A DNA stretch of 64,000 bases from Streptomyces formicae (GTDB taxonomy: Bacteria; Actinomycetota; Actinomycetes; Streptomycetales; Streptomycetaceae), in contig NZ_CP022685.1 in assembly GCF_002556545.1 (NCBI RefSeq), forward strand, positions 6,550,001 through 6,614,000. Direction: 5' to 3'. The notes under the pieces are model-generated. The model searched no databases. It saw only the letters and a program-made list of their open reading frames with translations, and was not told where the DNA came from. Below, in pieces: positions 28,161 through 36,448 of this stretch. How positions within the stretch are numbered: position 1 is the first letter of the stretch; each line of letters starts with the position of its first letter. The position numbers and the translations under genes were made by a program.

Positions 28161-29117
28161 ATGACGACAGCCTCCAGCCGTACGGGCCGATCAGGATCCG
28201 TGGACCCCGCGCCGGGTGCCGCCAGGCCAGGGGACCTCGCGCCCCACGAGCTCCGCGTCCTCGTCGCGGTGGCGGGCGAGGGCGGGTTCTCCGCCGCCGC
28301 GGGGGCGCTCGGCGTCACCCAGTCCGCCGTCTCGCACTCGGTCCGCGGCATCGAGCGCAAGGTCGGCGCCGTGCTCTTCGAGCGGGGGCGCAAGGGGGCC
28401 GTGCCGACCGCCGGGGGCGCCGCCGCCGTCGCGCACGCCCGGCGGGTGCTGCGGCTGCTCGACGCGCTGGCCGCCGAGGCGCGCGGGGCCGGAAGCGGCG
28501 CCGTGGAGGGGCCGCTGCGGATCGCCGCCTTCCGCAGTGTCGCCCTGCACCTGCTGCCCGCGGCCCTTGAGCGTCTCACCGCGCGCCACCCCGGCCTCGT
28601 GCCCGAGGTCCGCGTCGTGCGGGAACTGGGCGCGGGGACGGCGGGCGAGGTCGCCGAGGGGCGCGCCGACCTGGGGATCGCGACGATCGGCGGCACCTCG
28701 ACGGTCCCGGCGGGGCTCATCAGCGGCGTGCTCGTCGAGGAGCCCTACTCCCTGGTCCACCCGGCGGGGCACCCGGACCCCCGCTCGCTGCCGCTGATCG
28801 ACTGGCACGAGAACTGCGGTTCGTACACCAGGCAGTGGTGGGCGGGACAGGACTGGATCCCGAAGGCGACCGTCCTGACCGAGGACGACGGCGCGGTGCT
28901 CGCGATGGTCGGCGCGGGGCACGGCATGGCGATCATGCCGGGGCTCTCGCTGACCGGAGCACCGGACTCGGTGGAGATCACCGATCTCGGCACGGACCGC
29001 CCGATCCGCTCCGTGGGCTATGTCACCACCCCTGAGCTGGCCAGATCCGTCGCGGTGCGGGCCCTCATCCGTGAGCTCAGGGAGCTCGCCGTCTCAGATA
29101 GTAGGAAGTCCGAGTAA
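28161..29117 (+). CDS. LysR-family transcriptional regulator
   Basis: A 318-residue LysR-type regulator from the ATG at 28161, preceded by AGGTGGGA; a GTG at 28149 is an alternative. The N-terminal helix-turn-helix is GGFSAAAGALGVTQSAVSHS, then the wing GAVLFERGRKGAVPT. The C-terminal effector domain is periplasmic-binding-like (IAAFRSVALHLLPAALERL). It most likely regulates the divergent MDR oxidoreductase in response to an unknown ligand. Confidence 0.92.
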   Translation: MTTASSRTGRSGSVDPAPGAARPGDLAPHELRVLVAVAGEGGFSAAAGALGVTQSAVSHSVRGIERKVGAVLFERGRKGAVPTAGGAAAVAHARRVLRLLDALAAEARGAGSGAVEGPLRIAAFRSVALHLLPAALERLTARHPGLVPEVRVVRELGAGTAGEVAEGRADLGIATIGGTSTVPAGLISGVLVEEPYSLVHPAGHPDPRSLPLIDWHENCGSYTRQWWAGQDWIPKATVLTEDDGAVLAMVGAGHGMAIMPGLSLTGAPDSVEITDLGTDRPIRSVGYVTTPELARSVAVRALIRELRELAVSDSRKSE

Positions 29118-29289
29118 TTGTGGAGACAGACGCTCCGTCCTCGCTTAGCTTGGTAGGAGCCGAACGTCTCGCTCGATCAAGCGAATGGCGGTCGTGAGCC
29201 GGAGCCCCACGCAGGCGAACCCTGTCGCTCCCCGCTCCCCGCCCCTCCGGCGTCTCGAATGCACCCTTCCCTCAAGGAGTGGATCTCCC

Positions 29290-29418
29290 ATGGCCGAGAC
29301 GACCGTCCGTCGAGTCCGTCACACCTCCCGTACGAGCGATGCCGAGCGCAAGAACGCCGCGGCGGCCCTCCAGCGCGCCCTCGACCGCAGGGACAACGGC
29401 GGCGAGACCGGCCACTGA
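29290..29418 (+). CDS. 42-residue basic peptide
   Basis: A 42-codon gene with an AAGGAG ribosome binding site 9 bp before the ATG. The peptide starts MAETTVRRVRHTSRTSDAE, is strongly charged and predicted helical (AALQRALDRRDN), and has no signal or membrane segment. Codon use is typical for the genome. The function is unknown. It lies between the LysR gene and the convergent phosphatase, with a 172-bp upstream region holding no other gene. Confidence 0.62.
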   Translation: MAETTVRRVRHTSRTSDAERKNAAAALQRALDRRDNGGETGH

Positions 29419-29431
29419 GCCGCCTCCCGCG

Positions 29432-31030
29432 CTAGGTTCCCCGCACCACCTCGAAGTGGTCGACGCGTTCGCCGTTCTCGGCGAGCGCGGAGACCGAGAG
29501 CCTCGGGTGCGCGCCGGACGTCACCTCCACCGCGAGGAACGAGAAGCCGGTGTAGCGCACCCGTGACCACTCCACGGTGTCCGGGTCCGCCGCGCGGGAC
29601 TTCGTCCAGCGGAAGGTCGCGATGCTCTCGCGATCGTGGACGTTGCCCTCGTAGCTGTCCTCGACGCCGGGGCCGAACCCGTAGAGGTCCTTGCCCGCGC
29701 CGCCCGCGGTGACGTACACGATGCCGTCGCGCGTCGGATCGGTCGACGCGCCGACCGGCACGGGCTTGCCGACCTCGCCGCCCTTGATGGCGTCGGTGCG
29801 TTCGTAGACGTGGTTGTGGCCGTTGATCACCAGGTCCACCTGGTGCTCGGTGAACAGCGGCAGCCACGCGTCGCGCACCCCGCCGTCGGACGCGTGCGTC
29901 GACGTCGAGTAGGCGCAGTGGTGGAAGAACACCACGAGGAAGTCCACCGACGCGTCCGCGCGCAGCGCGCGGAGCCGCCGGTCGAGCCAGGCGGTCTGCC
30001 GCCCCTCCGAATAGCCCCGGTTGGCGGGGATCTCGTACGAGACGTCGTTGGCGTCGAGGGCGACGACGCCGACGTTGCCGTACCGGAAGGAGTAGACGCC
30101 GGGCACGCCCTTCGGATCGAAGCCGTTGCCGGGCAGCGACCAGCGGGCCGACTGGCCCCCGTAGCCGTTCGGCGAGTACCACGCCTCCATGTCGTGGTTG
30201 CCGGTCGTCACCATCCACGGCACGGACTTGGCCACGCACTCCGTCTGCGCGAGGAAGGTGTCCCACACGCGCGCGTCATAGGTGTCCGACTCCTTGCCGT
30301 GCCCGGTGGTGTCGGCGTAGCAGATGTCGCCCGCGTGCAGGTGGAAGGACGGGTCCTGGCCCAGGATCAGCTGGTCGTTGGCGAGCGCGTGGTAGCTGAC
30401 GCCCTGGTCGCCGAAGGCCGTGAAGACGAACTTCTCCGCGCGTTCGGGGGCGGTGCGGAAGGTGCCGACCGTGCCGAGCCGCTCGGGCGACGCCGGGTCG
30501 AAGCCGTCGTGGCCGACCCCGTAGTAGTACGTCGTGCCGGGGCGCAGCCCGTCGAGGGCCGCGTGCAGGTAGTACTGCTCGACCTTCGGCAGCTTCTTGG
30601 AGAGGGCGGGGGTGTGCAGGTCGCGGACCTCCGCGGCGACCTTCTCGCCGAGCTCCCAGGGCTTCGATCCCACGCGTACATAAGGGGACGTGACGGCGAA
30701 CGGCACCTGCCAGGAGATCCGCATCTGGGTCCTCGGGTCGGCCCCGAACGCCAGGTGCCGGCCGAAGGGTGCCACCAGCGAGCCCGCGACGCGCACCGGG
30801 GCGGCGGGCGCGGCCGAGGTGCGATATGCGGAGGGGGCGCCGTCGTGCGGGCCGCCGGTGCCGCCCGCGCTTCCGCCGAGGAGGGCGGCGCCGCCGACCG
30901 TGCCCGCCGCGGCGAACGCCCCGGCGAGCACCTTGCGCCGGGAGAACCGCCCGCGCAGATACGCGTGCTGCTCCGGCATGCTCAGCCTGCTCGCGAGCTG
31001 TTCCGGTATGCCGACATCGGGGGTGTCCAT
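29432..31030 (-). CDS. Tat-exported purple acid phosphatase-like metallophosphoesterase
   Basis: A 532-residue secreted phosphatase. The twin-arginine signal FSRRKVLAGAFAAAG starts near residue 29. An N-terminal fibronectin-like domain precedes the catalytic domain. The metal-binding motifs are in order: FGDQGVS, HAGDICYAD, TTGNHDMEA, FFHHCAY and NGHNHVYERT. These are the five blocks of purple acid phosphatases with a dinuclear metal centre. It likely releases phosphate from esters outside the cell. No PHO box was located. The start is the ATG at 31030. Confidence 0.9.
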   Translation of the reverse strand: MDTPDVGIPEQLASRLSMPEQHAYLRGRFSRRKVLAGAFAAAGTVGGAALLGGSAGGTGGPHDGAPSAYRTSAAPAAPVRVAGSLVAPFGRHLAFGADPRTQMRISWQVPFAVTSPYVRVGSKPWELGEKVAAEVRDLHTPALSKKLPKVEQYYLHAALDGLRPGTTYYYGVGHDGFDPASPERLGTVGTFRTAPERAEKFVFTAFGDQGVSYHALANDQLILGQDPSFHLHAGDICYADTTGHGKESDTYDARVWDTFLAQTECVAKSVPWMVTTGNHDMEAWYSPNGYGGQSARWSLPGNGFDPKGVPGVYSFRYGNVGVVALDANDVSYEIPANRGYSEGRQTAWLDRRLRALRADASVDFLVVFFHHCAYSTSTHASDGGVRDAWLPLFTEHQVDLVINGHNHVYERTDAIKGGEVGKPVPVGASTDPTRDGIVYVTAGGAGKDLYGFGPGVEDSYEGNVHDRESIATFRWTKSRAADPDTVEWSRVRYTGFSFLAVEVTSGAHPRLSVSALAENGERVDHFEVVRGT

Positions 31031-31181
31031 GTCCGGAGAAGTTCCCAGCGCAGCCCAACTCCCGCCGGACCTACGGGTGAAGAAGGGGTGTCCAAGTGAT
31101 GGCGTACCCGCCGGGTGACCAGGCGTGTCCGCATGCCGGACGGTGCGTGTCAGCCCCTGGGACGAAGAGTAGGCTGCCCGC

Positions 31182-32231
31182 ATGTCGGCAAGCTCTCGCA
31201 TTCTCAATCTCGCAGTCATCCCCGGAGACGGCATCGGCCCAGAGGTCGTGGCCCAGGGGCTCAAGGTCCTCAACGCCGTGCTCCCGCAGGATGTGAAGCT
31301 GGAGACGAAGGAATTCGACTTCGGCGCGAAGCGGTACCACGCGACCGGTGAGACCCTCACCGACGCCGACGTCGAGGCCCTCAAGCAGCACGACGCGATC
31401 CTCCTCGGCGCGATCGGCGACCCCTCGGTCCCGTCCGGCGTCCTGGAGCGCGGCTTCCTGCTGAAGCTCCGCTTCCTCTTCGACCACCACGTCAACCTGC
31501 GGCCCTCGAAGCTGCTCCCGGGCGTCTCGACCCCGCTCAAGGGCCAGCCCGAGATCGACTTCATCGTCGTACGCGAAGGCACCGAGGGCCCCTACACGGG
31601 CAACGGCGGCTCGATCCGCACCGGGACCCCGCACGAGGTGGCCACCGAGGTCTCCGTGAACACCGCCTACGGGGTCGAGCGCGTGGTCCGCGACGCGTTC
31701 GCCCGCGCGCAGGCCCGGCCGCGCAAGAAGCTGACGCTGGTCCACAAGAACAACGTCCTCGCGTACGCCGGGCACCTGTGGACCAACACCTTCGCCAAGG
31801 TGGCCGAGGAGTTCCCCGACGTCACCACCGACTACCTGCACGTGGACGCGGCGACCATCTTCCTGGTCACCGACCCCGCGCGGTTCGACGTGATCGTCAC
31901 CGACAACCTCTTCGGCGACATCATCACCGACCTCGCCGCGGCCGTCTCCGGCGGCATCGGCGTCGCGGCCTCCGGGAACATCAACCCGGGCCGCGACTTC
32001 CCCTCGATGTTCGAGCCGGTGCACGGTTCGGCGCCGGACATCGCGGGCCAGGGCAAGGCCGACCCGTCGGCCACCGTCCTCTCCGTCGCCCTCCTGCTGC
32101 GCCACCTGGGCTACGAGCCCGAGGCCGCCCGCATCGAGGCCGCCGTCTCCGCCGACCTCGCCGAGCGCGGCGAGACGGTCCGCAGCACCGAGCAGATCGG
32201 CGACGCGCTCGCCGTACGAGTAGCGGGCTGA
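31182..32231 (+). CDS. leuB: 3-isopropylmalate dehydrogenase
   Basis: A 349-residue NAD-dependent beta-decarboxylating dehydrogenase of leucine synthesis, converting 3-isopropylmalate to 2-oxoisocaproate. Motifs: [15 protein letters not shown] at the N-terminus, [14 protein letters not shown] for substrate, [11 protein letters not shown] for the catalytic Lys, and [19 protein letters not shown] for NAD binding. It is transcribed alone, with its own terminator, and lies ahead of ilvE. Confidence 0.96.
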   Translation: MSASSRILNLAVIPGDGIGPEVVAQGLKVLNAVLPQDVKLETKEFDFGAKRYHATGETLTDADVEALKQHDAILLGAIGDPSVPSGVLERGFLLKLRFLFDHHVNLRPSKLLPGVSTPLKGQPEIDFIVVREGTEGPYTGNGGSIRTGTPHEVATEVSVNTAYGVERVVRDAFARAQARPRKKLTLVHKNNVLAYAGHLWTNTFAKVAEEFPDVTTDYLHVDAATIFLVTDPARFDVIVTDNLFGDIITDLAAAVSGGIGVAASGNINPGRDFPSMFEPVHGSAPDIAGQGKADPSATVLSVALLLRHLGYEPEAARIEAAVSADLAERGETVRSTEQIGDALAVRVAG

Positions 32232-32257
32232 CCCGGTAGCTCGTTCATCGCACGAAA

Positions 32258-32287
32258 GCCGCCGGGTCTTCCGAAGCACCCGGCGGC
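32258..32287 (+). terminator. leuB terminator
   Basis: A 10-bp perfect stem (GCCGCCGGGT with ACCCGGCGGC) and a 10-nt loop start 26 bp after the leuB stop codon, followed by TTCTCGT. It separates leuB from ilvE transcription. Confidence 0.8.
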
Positions 32288-32430
32288 TTCTCGTATGCGC
32301 CCCCGGGTGTCACGATCGACCCCCGGGCCGCATTCATGCCGTTTCTTCCTCGGGGCCCCGCGAGCGATAATCGAACGTGGGGCCGTGGAAGACAGGGAAG
32401 CTCGGACGTCCTAGTACCGGAGGTACGGGC

Positions 32431-32460
32431 GTGAGCGCGGTCCGTCACCATCACACGTGA
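32431..32460 (+). other. Possible upstream ORF before ilvE
   Basis: A nine-codon frame, MSAVRHHHT, preceded by GGAGGTA at spacing 5, ends at a TGA 14 bp before the ilvE ATG. Three consecutive His codons are unusual. There is no terminator hairpin between it and ilvE, so classical attenuation is not supported; translational coupling is possible. It may be fortuitous. Confidence 0.35.
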
Positions 32461-32474
32461 AGGACGAAGTACTC

Positions 32475-33566
32475 ATGACGACGACGCCGACCATCGAGCT
32501 CAAGCCCTCATCGGCCCCGCTGGCTGCCGCTGAGCGCGAGGCGATCCTGGCCAACCCCGGGTTCGGCCGCCACTTCACCGACCACATGGTGACGATCAAG
32601 TGGACGGAGGGCCGCGGCTGGCACGACGGCCAGCTCGTGCCGTACGGCCCGCTCGCCATCGACCCGGCCACCAACGTCCTGCACTACGCCCAGGAGATCT
32701 TCGAGGGCCTCAAGGCCTACCGTCAGCCCGACGGCTCGGTGGCCTCCTTCCGGCCCGACGCCAACGCCCGCCGCTTCCAGGCGTCCGCGCGGCGCCTGGC
32801 CATGCCCGAGCTGCCCGTCGAGACGTTCATCGAGGCGTGCGACGCGCTGGTCAAGCAGGACAAGGACTGGGTGCCCGCGCACGGCGGTGAGGAGTCCCTC
32901 TACCTGCGGCCCTTCATGATCGCGACCGAGGTCGGCCTGGGGGTGAAGCCCGCCAACGAGTACCTCTTCATCGTCATCGCCTCGCCCGCGGGCGCGTACT
33001 TCCCCGGTGGGGTCAAGCCCGTCTCGATCTGGCTCTCCGAGGACCGCGTGCGCGCCGTGCCCGGCGGCATGGGCGACGCCAAGACCGGCGGCAACTACGC
33101 GGCGTCGCTGCTCGCGCAGGCGGAGGCGGCGGCCAAGGGCTGTGACCAGGTGGCCTACCTCGACGCGGTCGAGCACAAGTGGGTCGAGGAACTGGGCGGC
33201 ATGAACCTGTACTTCGTGTACGGAAACAAGATCGTCACTCCCACCCTGACCGGCTCGCTCCTCGCCGGTGTCACCCGTGACTCGCTCCTCACGGTCGCCC
33301 GTGACCTGGGCTACGAGTCCGAGGAGGGCCGCGTCTCCATCGACCAGTGGAAGACCGACTCCGAGAACGGCACGCTCACCGAGGTGTTCGCCTGCGGCAC
33401 GGCGGCGGTCATCACGCCCGTCGGCACGGTCAAGTGCGCCTCCGGCGAGTGGCTCCAGAGCGAGGGCAAGCCGGGCGAGGTCACGCTGAAGCTGCGTGAG
33501 GCGCTGCTTGATGTCCAGCGGGGGACGTCTTCGGATGTCCATGGCTGGATGCACGATCTCGGCTGA
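32475..33566 (+). CDS. ilvE: Branched-chain amino acid aminotransferase
   Basis: A 363-residue PLP-dependent fold-IV aminotransferase that makes the last step to valine, leucine and isoleucine, with glutamate as amino donor. Motifs: [30 protein letters not shown], the PLP Lys in [14 protein letters not shown] (type IIb family), and [15 protein letters not shown] for phosphate binding. The start is the ATG at 32475. An in-frame upstream GTG at 32457 is less likely. Confidence 0.96.
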   Translation: MTTTPTIELKPSSAPLAAAEREAILANPGFGRHFTDHMVTIKWTEGRGWHDGQLVPYGPLAIDPATNVLHYAQEIFEGLKAYRQPDGSVASFRPDANARRFQASARRLAMPELPVETFIEACDALVKQDKDWVPAHGGEESLYLRPFMIATEVGLGVKPANEYLFIVIASPAGAYFPGGVKPVSIWLSEDRVRAVPGGMGDAKTGGNYAASLLAQAEAAAKGCDQVAYLDAVEHKWVEELGGMNLYFVYGNKIVTPTLTGSLLAGVTRDSLLTVARDLGYESEEGRVSIDQWKTDSENGTLTEVFACGTAAVITPVGTVKCASGEWLQSEGKPGEVTLKLREALLDVQRGTSSDVHGWMHDLG

Positions 33567-33577
33567 GGGCTTTGGCG

Positions 33578-33935
33578 GTGGTCCGTTCCGGTCGGCGCCG
33601 GAGGGCCCCTGTAAGGGGCGCGGGGAACTGCGCGAGCAACCCCCGAGGAGCCGCAGTCGCCGTGGGGCGTGCCCTGGCAGGTGCGGTGGCGGGTTCGGTG
33701 GGGGTTGGCCGCGCAGTTCCCCGCGCCCCTGGGTGGTCCGTTCCGGTCGGCGCCGGAGGGCCCCTGTAAGGGGCGCGGGGAACTGCGCGAGCGACCCGTG
33801 CGGGGCCGCAGTCGCCGTGGGGCCTGCCCTGGCAGGTGCGGTGGCGGGTTCGGTGGGGGTTGGCCGCGCAGTTCCCCGCGCCCCTGGGTGGTCCGTCCCG
33901 GTCGGCGCCGGAGGGGCCCCTACGGGGCGGTGTCC
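33578..33935 (+). repeat. Tandem 155-bp repeat (2.3 copies)
   Basis: Copies begin at 33578, 33733 and 33888 with an exact 155-bp period; the third is truncated. Each full copy carries AAGGGGCGCGGGGAACTGCG and its inverse about 75 bp later, so it can form a long hairpin. The same 20-mer recurs at 47990 and 53671, marking a dispersed intergenic family. No convincing protein is encoded; the continuous frames across it follow from the absence of stops in GC-rich repeats. Confidence 0.92.
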
Positions 33936-34090
33936 TCCGTGGGCTTCGTGGAGGCGGTCTCCTCGTCCTGCTTGGGGACGTTCGAGCCCACCGGGCTGAG
34001 CGGCCCGCTAGTGATCGCGTCGACGACGGTCATGACCGCCGCCCCGGCCCCCTTCGCCGCCCGGACGCCGAGTCCGATGAGTTCTTCCAT
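33920..34090 (-). CDS. 56-residue small protein
   Basis: A 56-codon gene with a GGGGAG ribosome binding site 6 bp before the ATG at 34090. The peptide starts MEELIGLGVRAAKGAGAA and has an amphipathic Ala/Gly-rich helix followed by an acidic, Pro/Thr-rich tail ending in TEDTAP. It has no signal peptide. I do not recognise it. Its 3' end runs into the truncated third copy of the 155-bp repeat. Confidence 0.62.
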   Translation of the reverse strand: MEELIGLGVRAAKGAGAAVMTVVDAITSGPLSPVGSNVPKQDEETASTKPTEDTAP

Positions 34091-34135
34091 GTCGTACTCC
34101 CCGTGCTGCTCTGTCCCCCGATGATCAGGTCCTTG

Positions 34136-35578
34136 TCAGGCTACGTGATCGACGCCGACGGCCTGCGGCGTGGTCTCCAGGGTGCCCGCGACGACCCCCC
34201 GCTCCCGTGCCGTCAGCGCCAGATAGGCCGCCCCGCCCACCGCCCCCGACAGCAGGAAACTGCAGTCGACCCCGCCCGTCAGGGACAGGAGCGGACCCTC
34301 GTAGGAGGGGAGGGAGACCGCTAGGACGCCGACGCCCGCGCCGAGCGCCCAGGACGCCGTGGCCCGGACGTGCCAGCCCGCGCGGTACCAGTAAGTACCG
34401 CCCTTGGAGCGGCGGTTGAACACCTGGAGGGCCTCCGCGTCGTACTCCCCGCGGCAGCGCGCGAAGCCGATCAGGGTGATCACCGCCCAGGGCGTGCCGA
34501 TCGCGGTGAGCAGGAGGACGAAGGAGGTCATCGCGTCCTGTGCCTGCCACGCGTAGTGGCCCGCGAAGACGCACGCCGTGGCGACGACCGCGACCGTGCA
34601 GGTGGCGCGGGCACGGGACGCGCGGGGCAGGATCGCGTCCAGGTCGAGGCCCATGGAGTAGAGCATCAGGCCCGCGTTGCCGACCGAGCCCGCGGAGGCG
34701 GCGAGGAGGAGCGGGACCAGGTACCAGGCGGGGGACGCGTCGACGAGTCCGCCCGCGTAGTCCAGGGCGGCACGGGCTGCGTACGCCGTGAACGTACCGA
34801 AGAGCTGCGGGATCAGGAGCCCGGCGAGCAGTCCGAGCCAGGCCGCGCCGAGGACCGAACGGGAGCCGTGCCGGGCGGGGGAGACGTAGCGCGTGTAGTC
34901 GCCGAGCAGGGTGATGAACGCGATCGGGCCCGAAAGGCCCGCCGCGACCAGGGCGAGCAGCCACGTCGGCCAGAACGAGCCGAGCGCGTAGCCGCCCGCG
35001 CCGGGCAGCGCGGAGGTCGTGAAGTCGGGGGCGTACGCGACGACGCCGAGGACGAGGAGCGCCGTCATGCCGAGGGCGAGGACGCGCGAGAGCCGGAGCA
35101 GGACGCGGTAGCCGTGCACCGCGCCCGTGACGGTGGCCGCCGCGAGCAGTGCGTAGACGAGGGCGTACGAGAGTCCGCCCGTCGGCAGGCCGAGCAGGCG
35201 GTGCAGCGCGCCCACCATCACGTCGCCGCCGATCCAGATGGTCAGCGCGGTGTAGCCGAGGGAGAGCAGCAGCCCCACGACGGAGCCGACCAGGCGGCCG
35301 CGCACGCCGAACTGGGCGCCGGACGAGGTCGACAGGTTCGTGCCGGTGCGCAGCGAGACGAGGGCGAGCGGCGCGGTCAGGGCCGTGCCGATGACGGTGC
35401 CCGCCACCACCGCGCTCACCGACTCCCACCAGCCGAGCCCGAACGACACCGGCAGCCAGCCGAAGACGATCACCCCGAGGCAGAGGTTGGACCCGATCAG
35501 GATCGACACGAGGTCGCGGGGGCCGCTGGTGCGTTCCCCGTCCGGGATGGTGTCGACTCCGCGCTGTTCTATCGGCAT
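34136..35578 (-). CDS. NCS1-family purine/cytosine-type permease
   Basis: A 480-residue integral membrane transporter with about 12 helices, of the nucleobase:cation symporter-1 (CodB/Fcy2-like) type. Signatures are LVSILIGSNLCLGVIVFGWL near the N-terminus, TGTNLSTSSGAQFGVRG and LLGDYTRYVSPARHG. The family imports cytosine, purines, hydantoin, allantoin or thiamine precursors with protons or Na+. It is divergent from the urease/agmatine deiminase operon and shares its promoter region, so its cargo may be a nitrogen compound processed by that operon. Confidence 0.88.
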   Translation of the reverse strand: MPIEQRGVDTIPDGERTSGPRDLVSILIGSNLCLGVIVFGWLPVSFGLGWWESVSAVVAGTVIGTALTAPLALVSLRTGTNLSTSSGAQFGVRGRLVGSVVGLLLSLGYTALTIWIGGDVMVGALHRLLGLPTGGLSYALVYALLAAATVTGAVHGYRVLLRLSRVLALGMTALLVLGVVAYAPDFTTSALPGAGGYALGSFWPTWLLALVAAGLSGPIAFITLLGDYTRYVSPARHGSRSVLGAAWLGLLAGLLIPQLFGTFTAYAARAALDYAGGLVDASPAWYLVPLLLAASAGSVGNAGLMLYSMGLDLDAILPRASRARATCTVAVVATACVFAGHYAWQAQDAMTSFVLLLTAIGTPWAVITLIGFARCRGEYDAEALQVFNRRSKGGTYWYRAGWHVRATASWALGAGVGVLAVSLPSYEGPLLSLTGGVDCSFLLSGAVGGAAYLALTARERGVVAGTLETTPQAVGVDHVA

Positions 35579-35622
35579 GAGGCTGCCCCTGACGCTCGCT
35601 GGTCCCGATGGTTGCCCTACTT

Positions 35623-35637
35623 TTGAGCAGCGCTCAA
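35623..35637. promoter_or_regulatory. Inverted repeat 1 in permease/urease promoter region
   Basis: TTGAGC-AGC-GCTCAA is a perfect dyad 45 bp upstream of the permease start. With the similar repeat at 35691 it suggests a shared repressor for both directions. The TetR gene at 39202 is the obvious candidate. Confidence 0.55.
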
Positions 35638-35690
35638 TGTGGCGCGAATGGAGCTCTCCCGTCAATGCTTCCCGCATGCGGATTTTGTGC

Positions 35691-35707
35691 TTAGAGTGTT
35701 GCTCTAA
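35691..35707. promoter_or_regulatory. Inverted repeat 2 in permease/urease promoter region
   Basis: TTAGAG-TGTTG-CTCTAA is a 6-bp dyad 49 bp before ureAB. Its reverse strand reads TTAGAGC-AAC-ACTCTAA, close in spacing and arms to repeat 1 (GAGC-N3-GCTC). It may be the operator nearest ureAB. Confidence 0.5.
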
Positions 35708-35755
35708 ACGAGAGATGTGATCAGAAACAGGATCGGGAACAGGGAGGAACGGCGC

Positions 35756-36448
35756 GTGCGACTCACGCCCACCGAACGCGACCGGCTGCTGCTCTTCGGG
35801 GCCGCCGAGCTCGCCAGGTCCCGCAGGGCGCGCGGCCTGAGACTCAACGTCCCCGAGGCCACCGCGCTGATCGCCGACACGGTGTGCGAGGCGGCCCGCG
35901 ACGGCGCACGGCTCGCCGAGGCCGTCGAGCGGGCTCGTTCCGTGCTCGGCCCCGACGACGTCCTGCCCGGCGTCGCGGACGTCGTGACCGAGGTGCACGT
36001 GGAGGCCGTCTTCGACGACGGGTCCCGGCTCGCGGTGGTCTCGGATCCGATCGGCGGCGGCCTCGGCGACGCGGCGCCCGGCGCGCTGCTGCCCGGGCCC
36101 GCGCACGAGGAGCCCGCGGCCGCCGTCACGCTGACCGTGCGCAACACCGCCACCGTCCCGGTCTCGGTGACCTCGCACTTCCACTTCTTCGAGGCCAATC
36201 CTCGGCTCGACTTCGACCGCGCGGCCGCGTACGGCATGCGCCTCGCCGTGCCCGCGGGCTCCTCCGTGCGCTTCGGCCCCGGCGAGAGCGTCGAGATCGG
36301 CCTGCTGCCCATCGGCGGCGCCCGGATCGCGATCGGCTTCGCGGGTCTGGTGGACGGCCCGCTGGACGCGCCCGGCGCGAAGGAAGAGGCGCTGCGCAGG
36401 GCCGTCGCCTGCGGCTACCTCGGAGCGGAAGCGGAGGACGAGCGATGA
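35756..36448 (+). CDS. ureAB: Urease gamma-beta fusion subunit
   Basis: A 230-residue fusion of urease gamma (residues 1 to about 100; starts RLTPTERDRLLLFGAAELAR) and beta (about 108-230; SVTSHFHFFEANPRLDFDR). The two are separate proteins in most bacteria. The subunit builds the scaffold around the catalytic UreC. The GTG at 35756 follows AGGGAGGAA; an upstream ATG would add a non-conserved extension. It overlaps ureC by 4 bp (ATGA). No ureD/E/F/G genes are in the window. Confidence 0.93.
   Translation: MRLTPTERDRLLLFGAAELARSRRARGLRLNVPEATALIADTVCEAARDGARLAEAVERARSVLGPDDVLPGVADVVTEVHVEAVFDDGSRLAVVSDPIGGGLGDAAPGALLPGPAHEEPAAAVTLTVRNTATVPVSVTSHFHFFEANPRLDFDRAAAYGMRLAVPAGSSVRFGPGESVEIGLLPIGGARIAIGFAGLVDGPLDAPGAKEEALRRAVACGYLGAEAEDER

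Noticed and set aside
23072..31030. An antibiotic biosynthetic cluster around the resistance-like genes
   Set aside because: The beta-lactamase and acetyltransferase-like genes lie among ordinary redox and regulatory genes; no synthase, carrier protein or tailoring enzymes are present.
33496..34124. Open frames running through the 155-bp repeats
   Set aside because: They arise because the GC-rich repeats lack stops; the predicted peptides are Gly/Arg/Pro repeats without a start signal.
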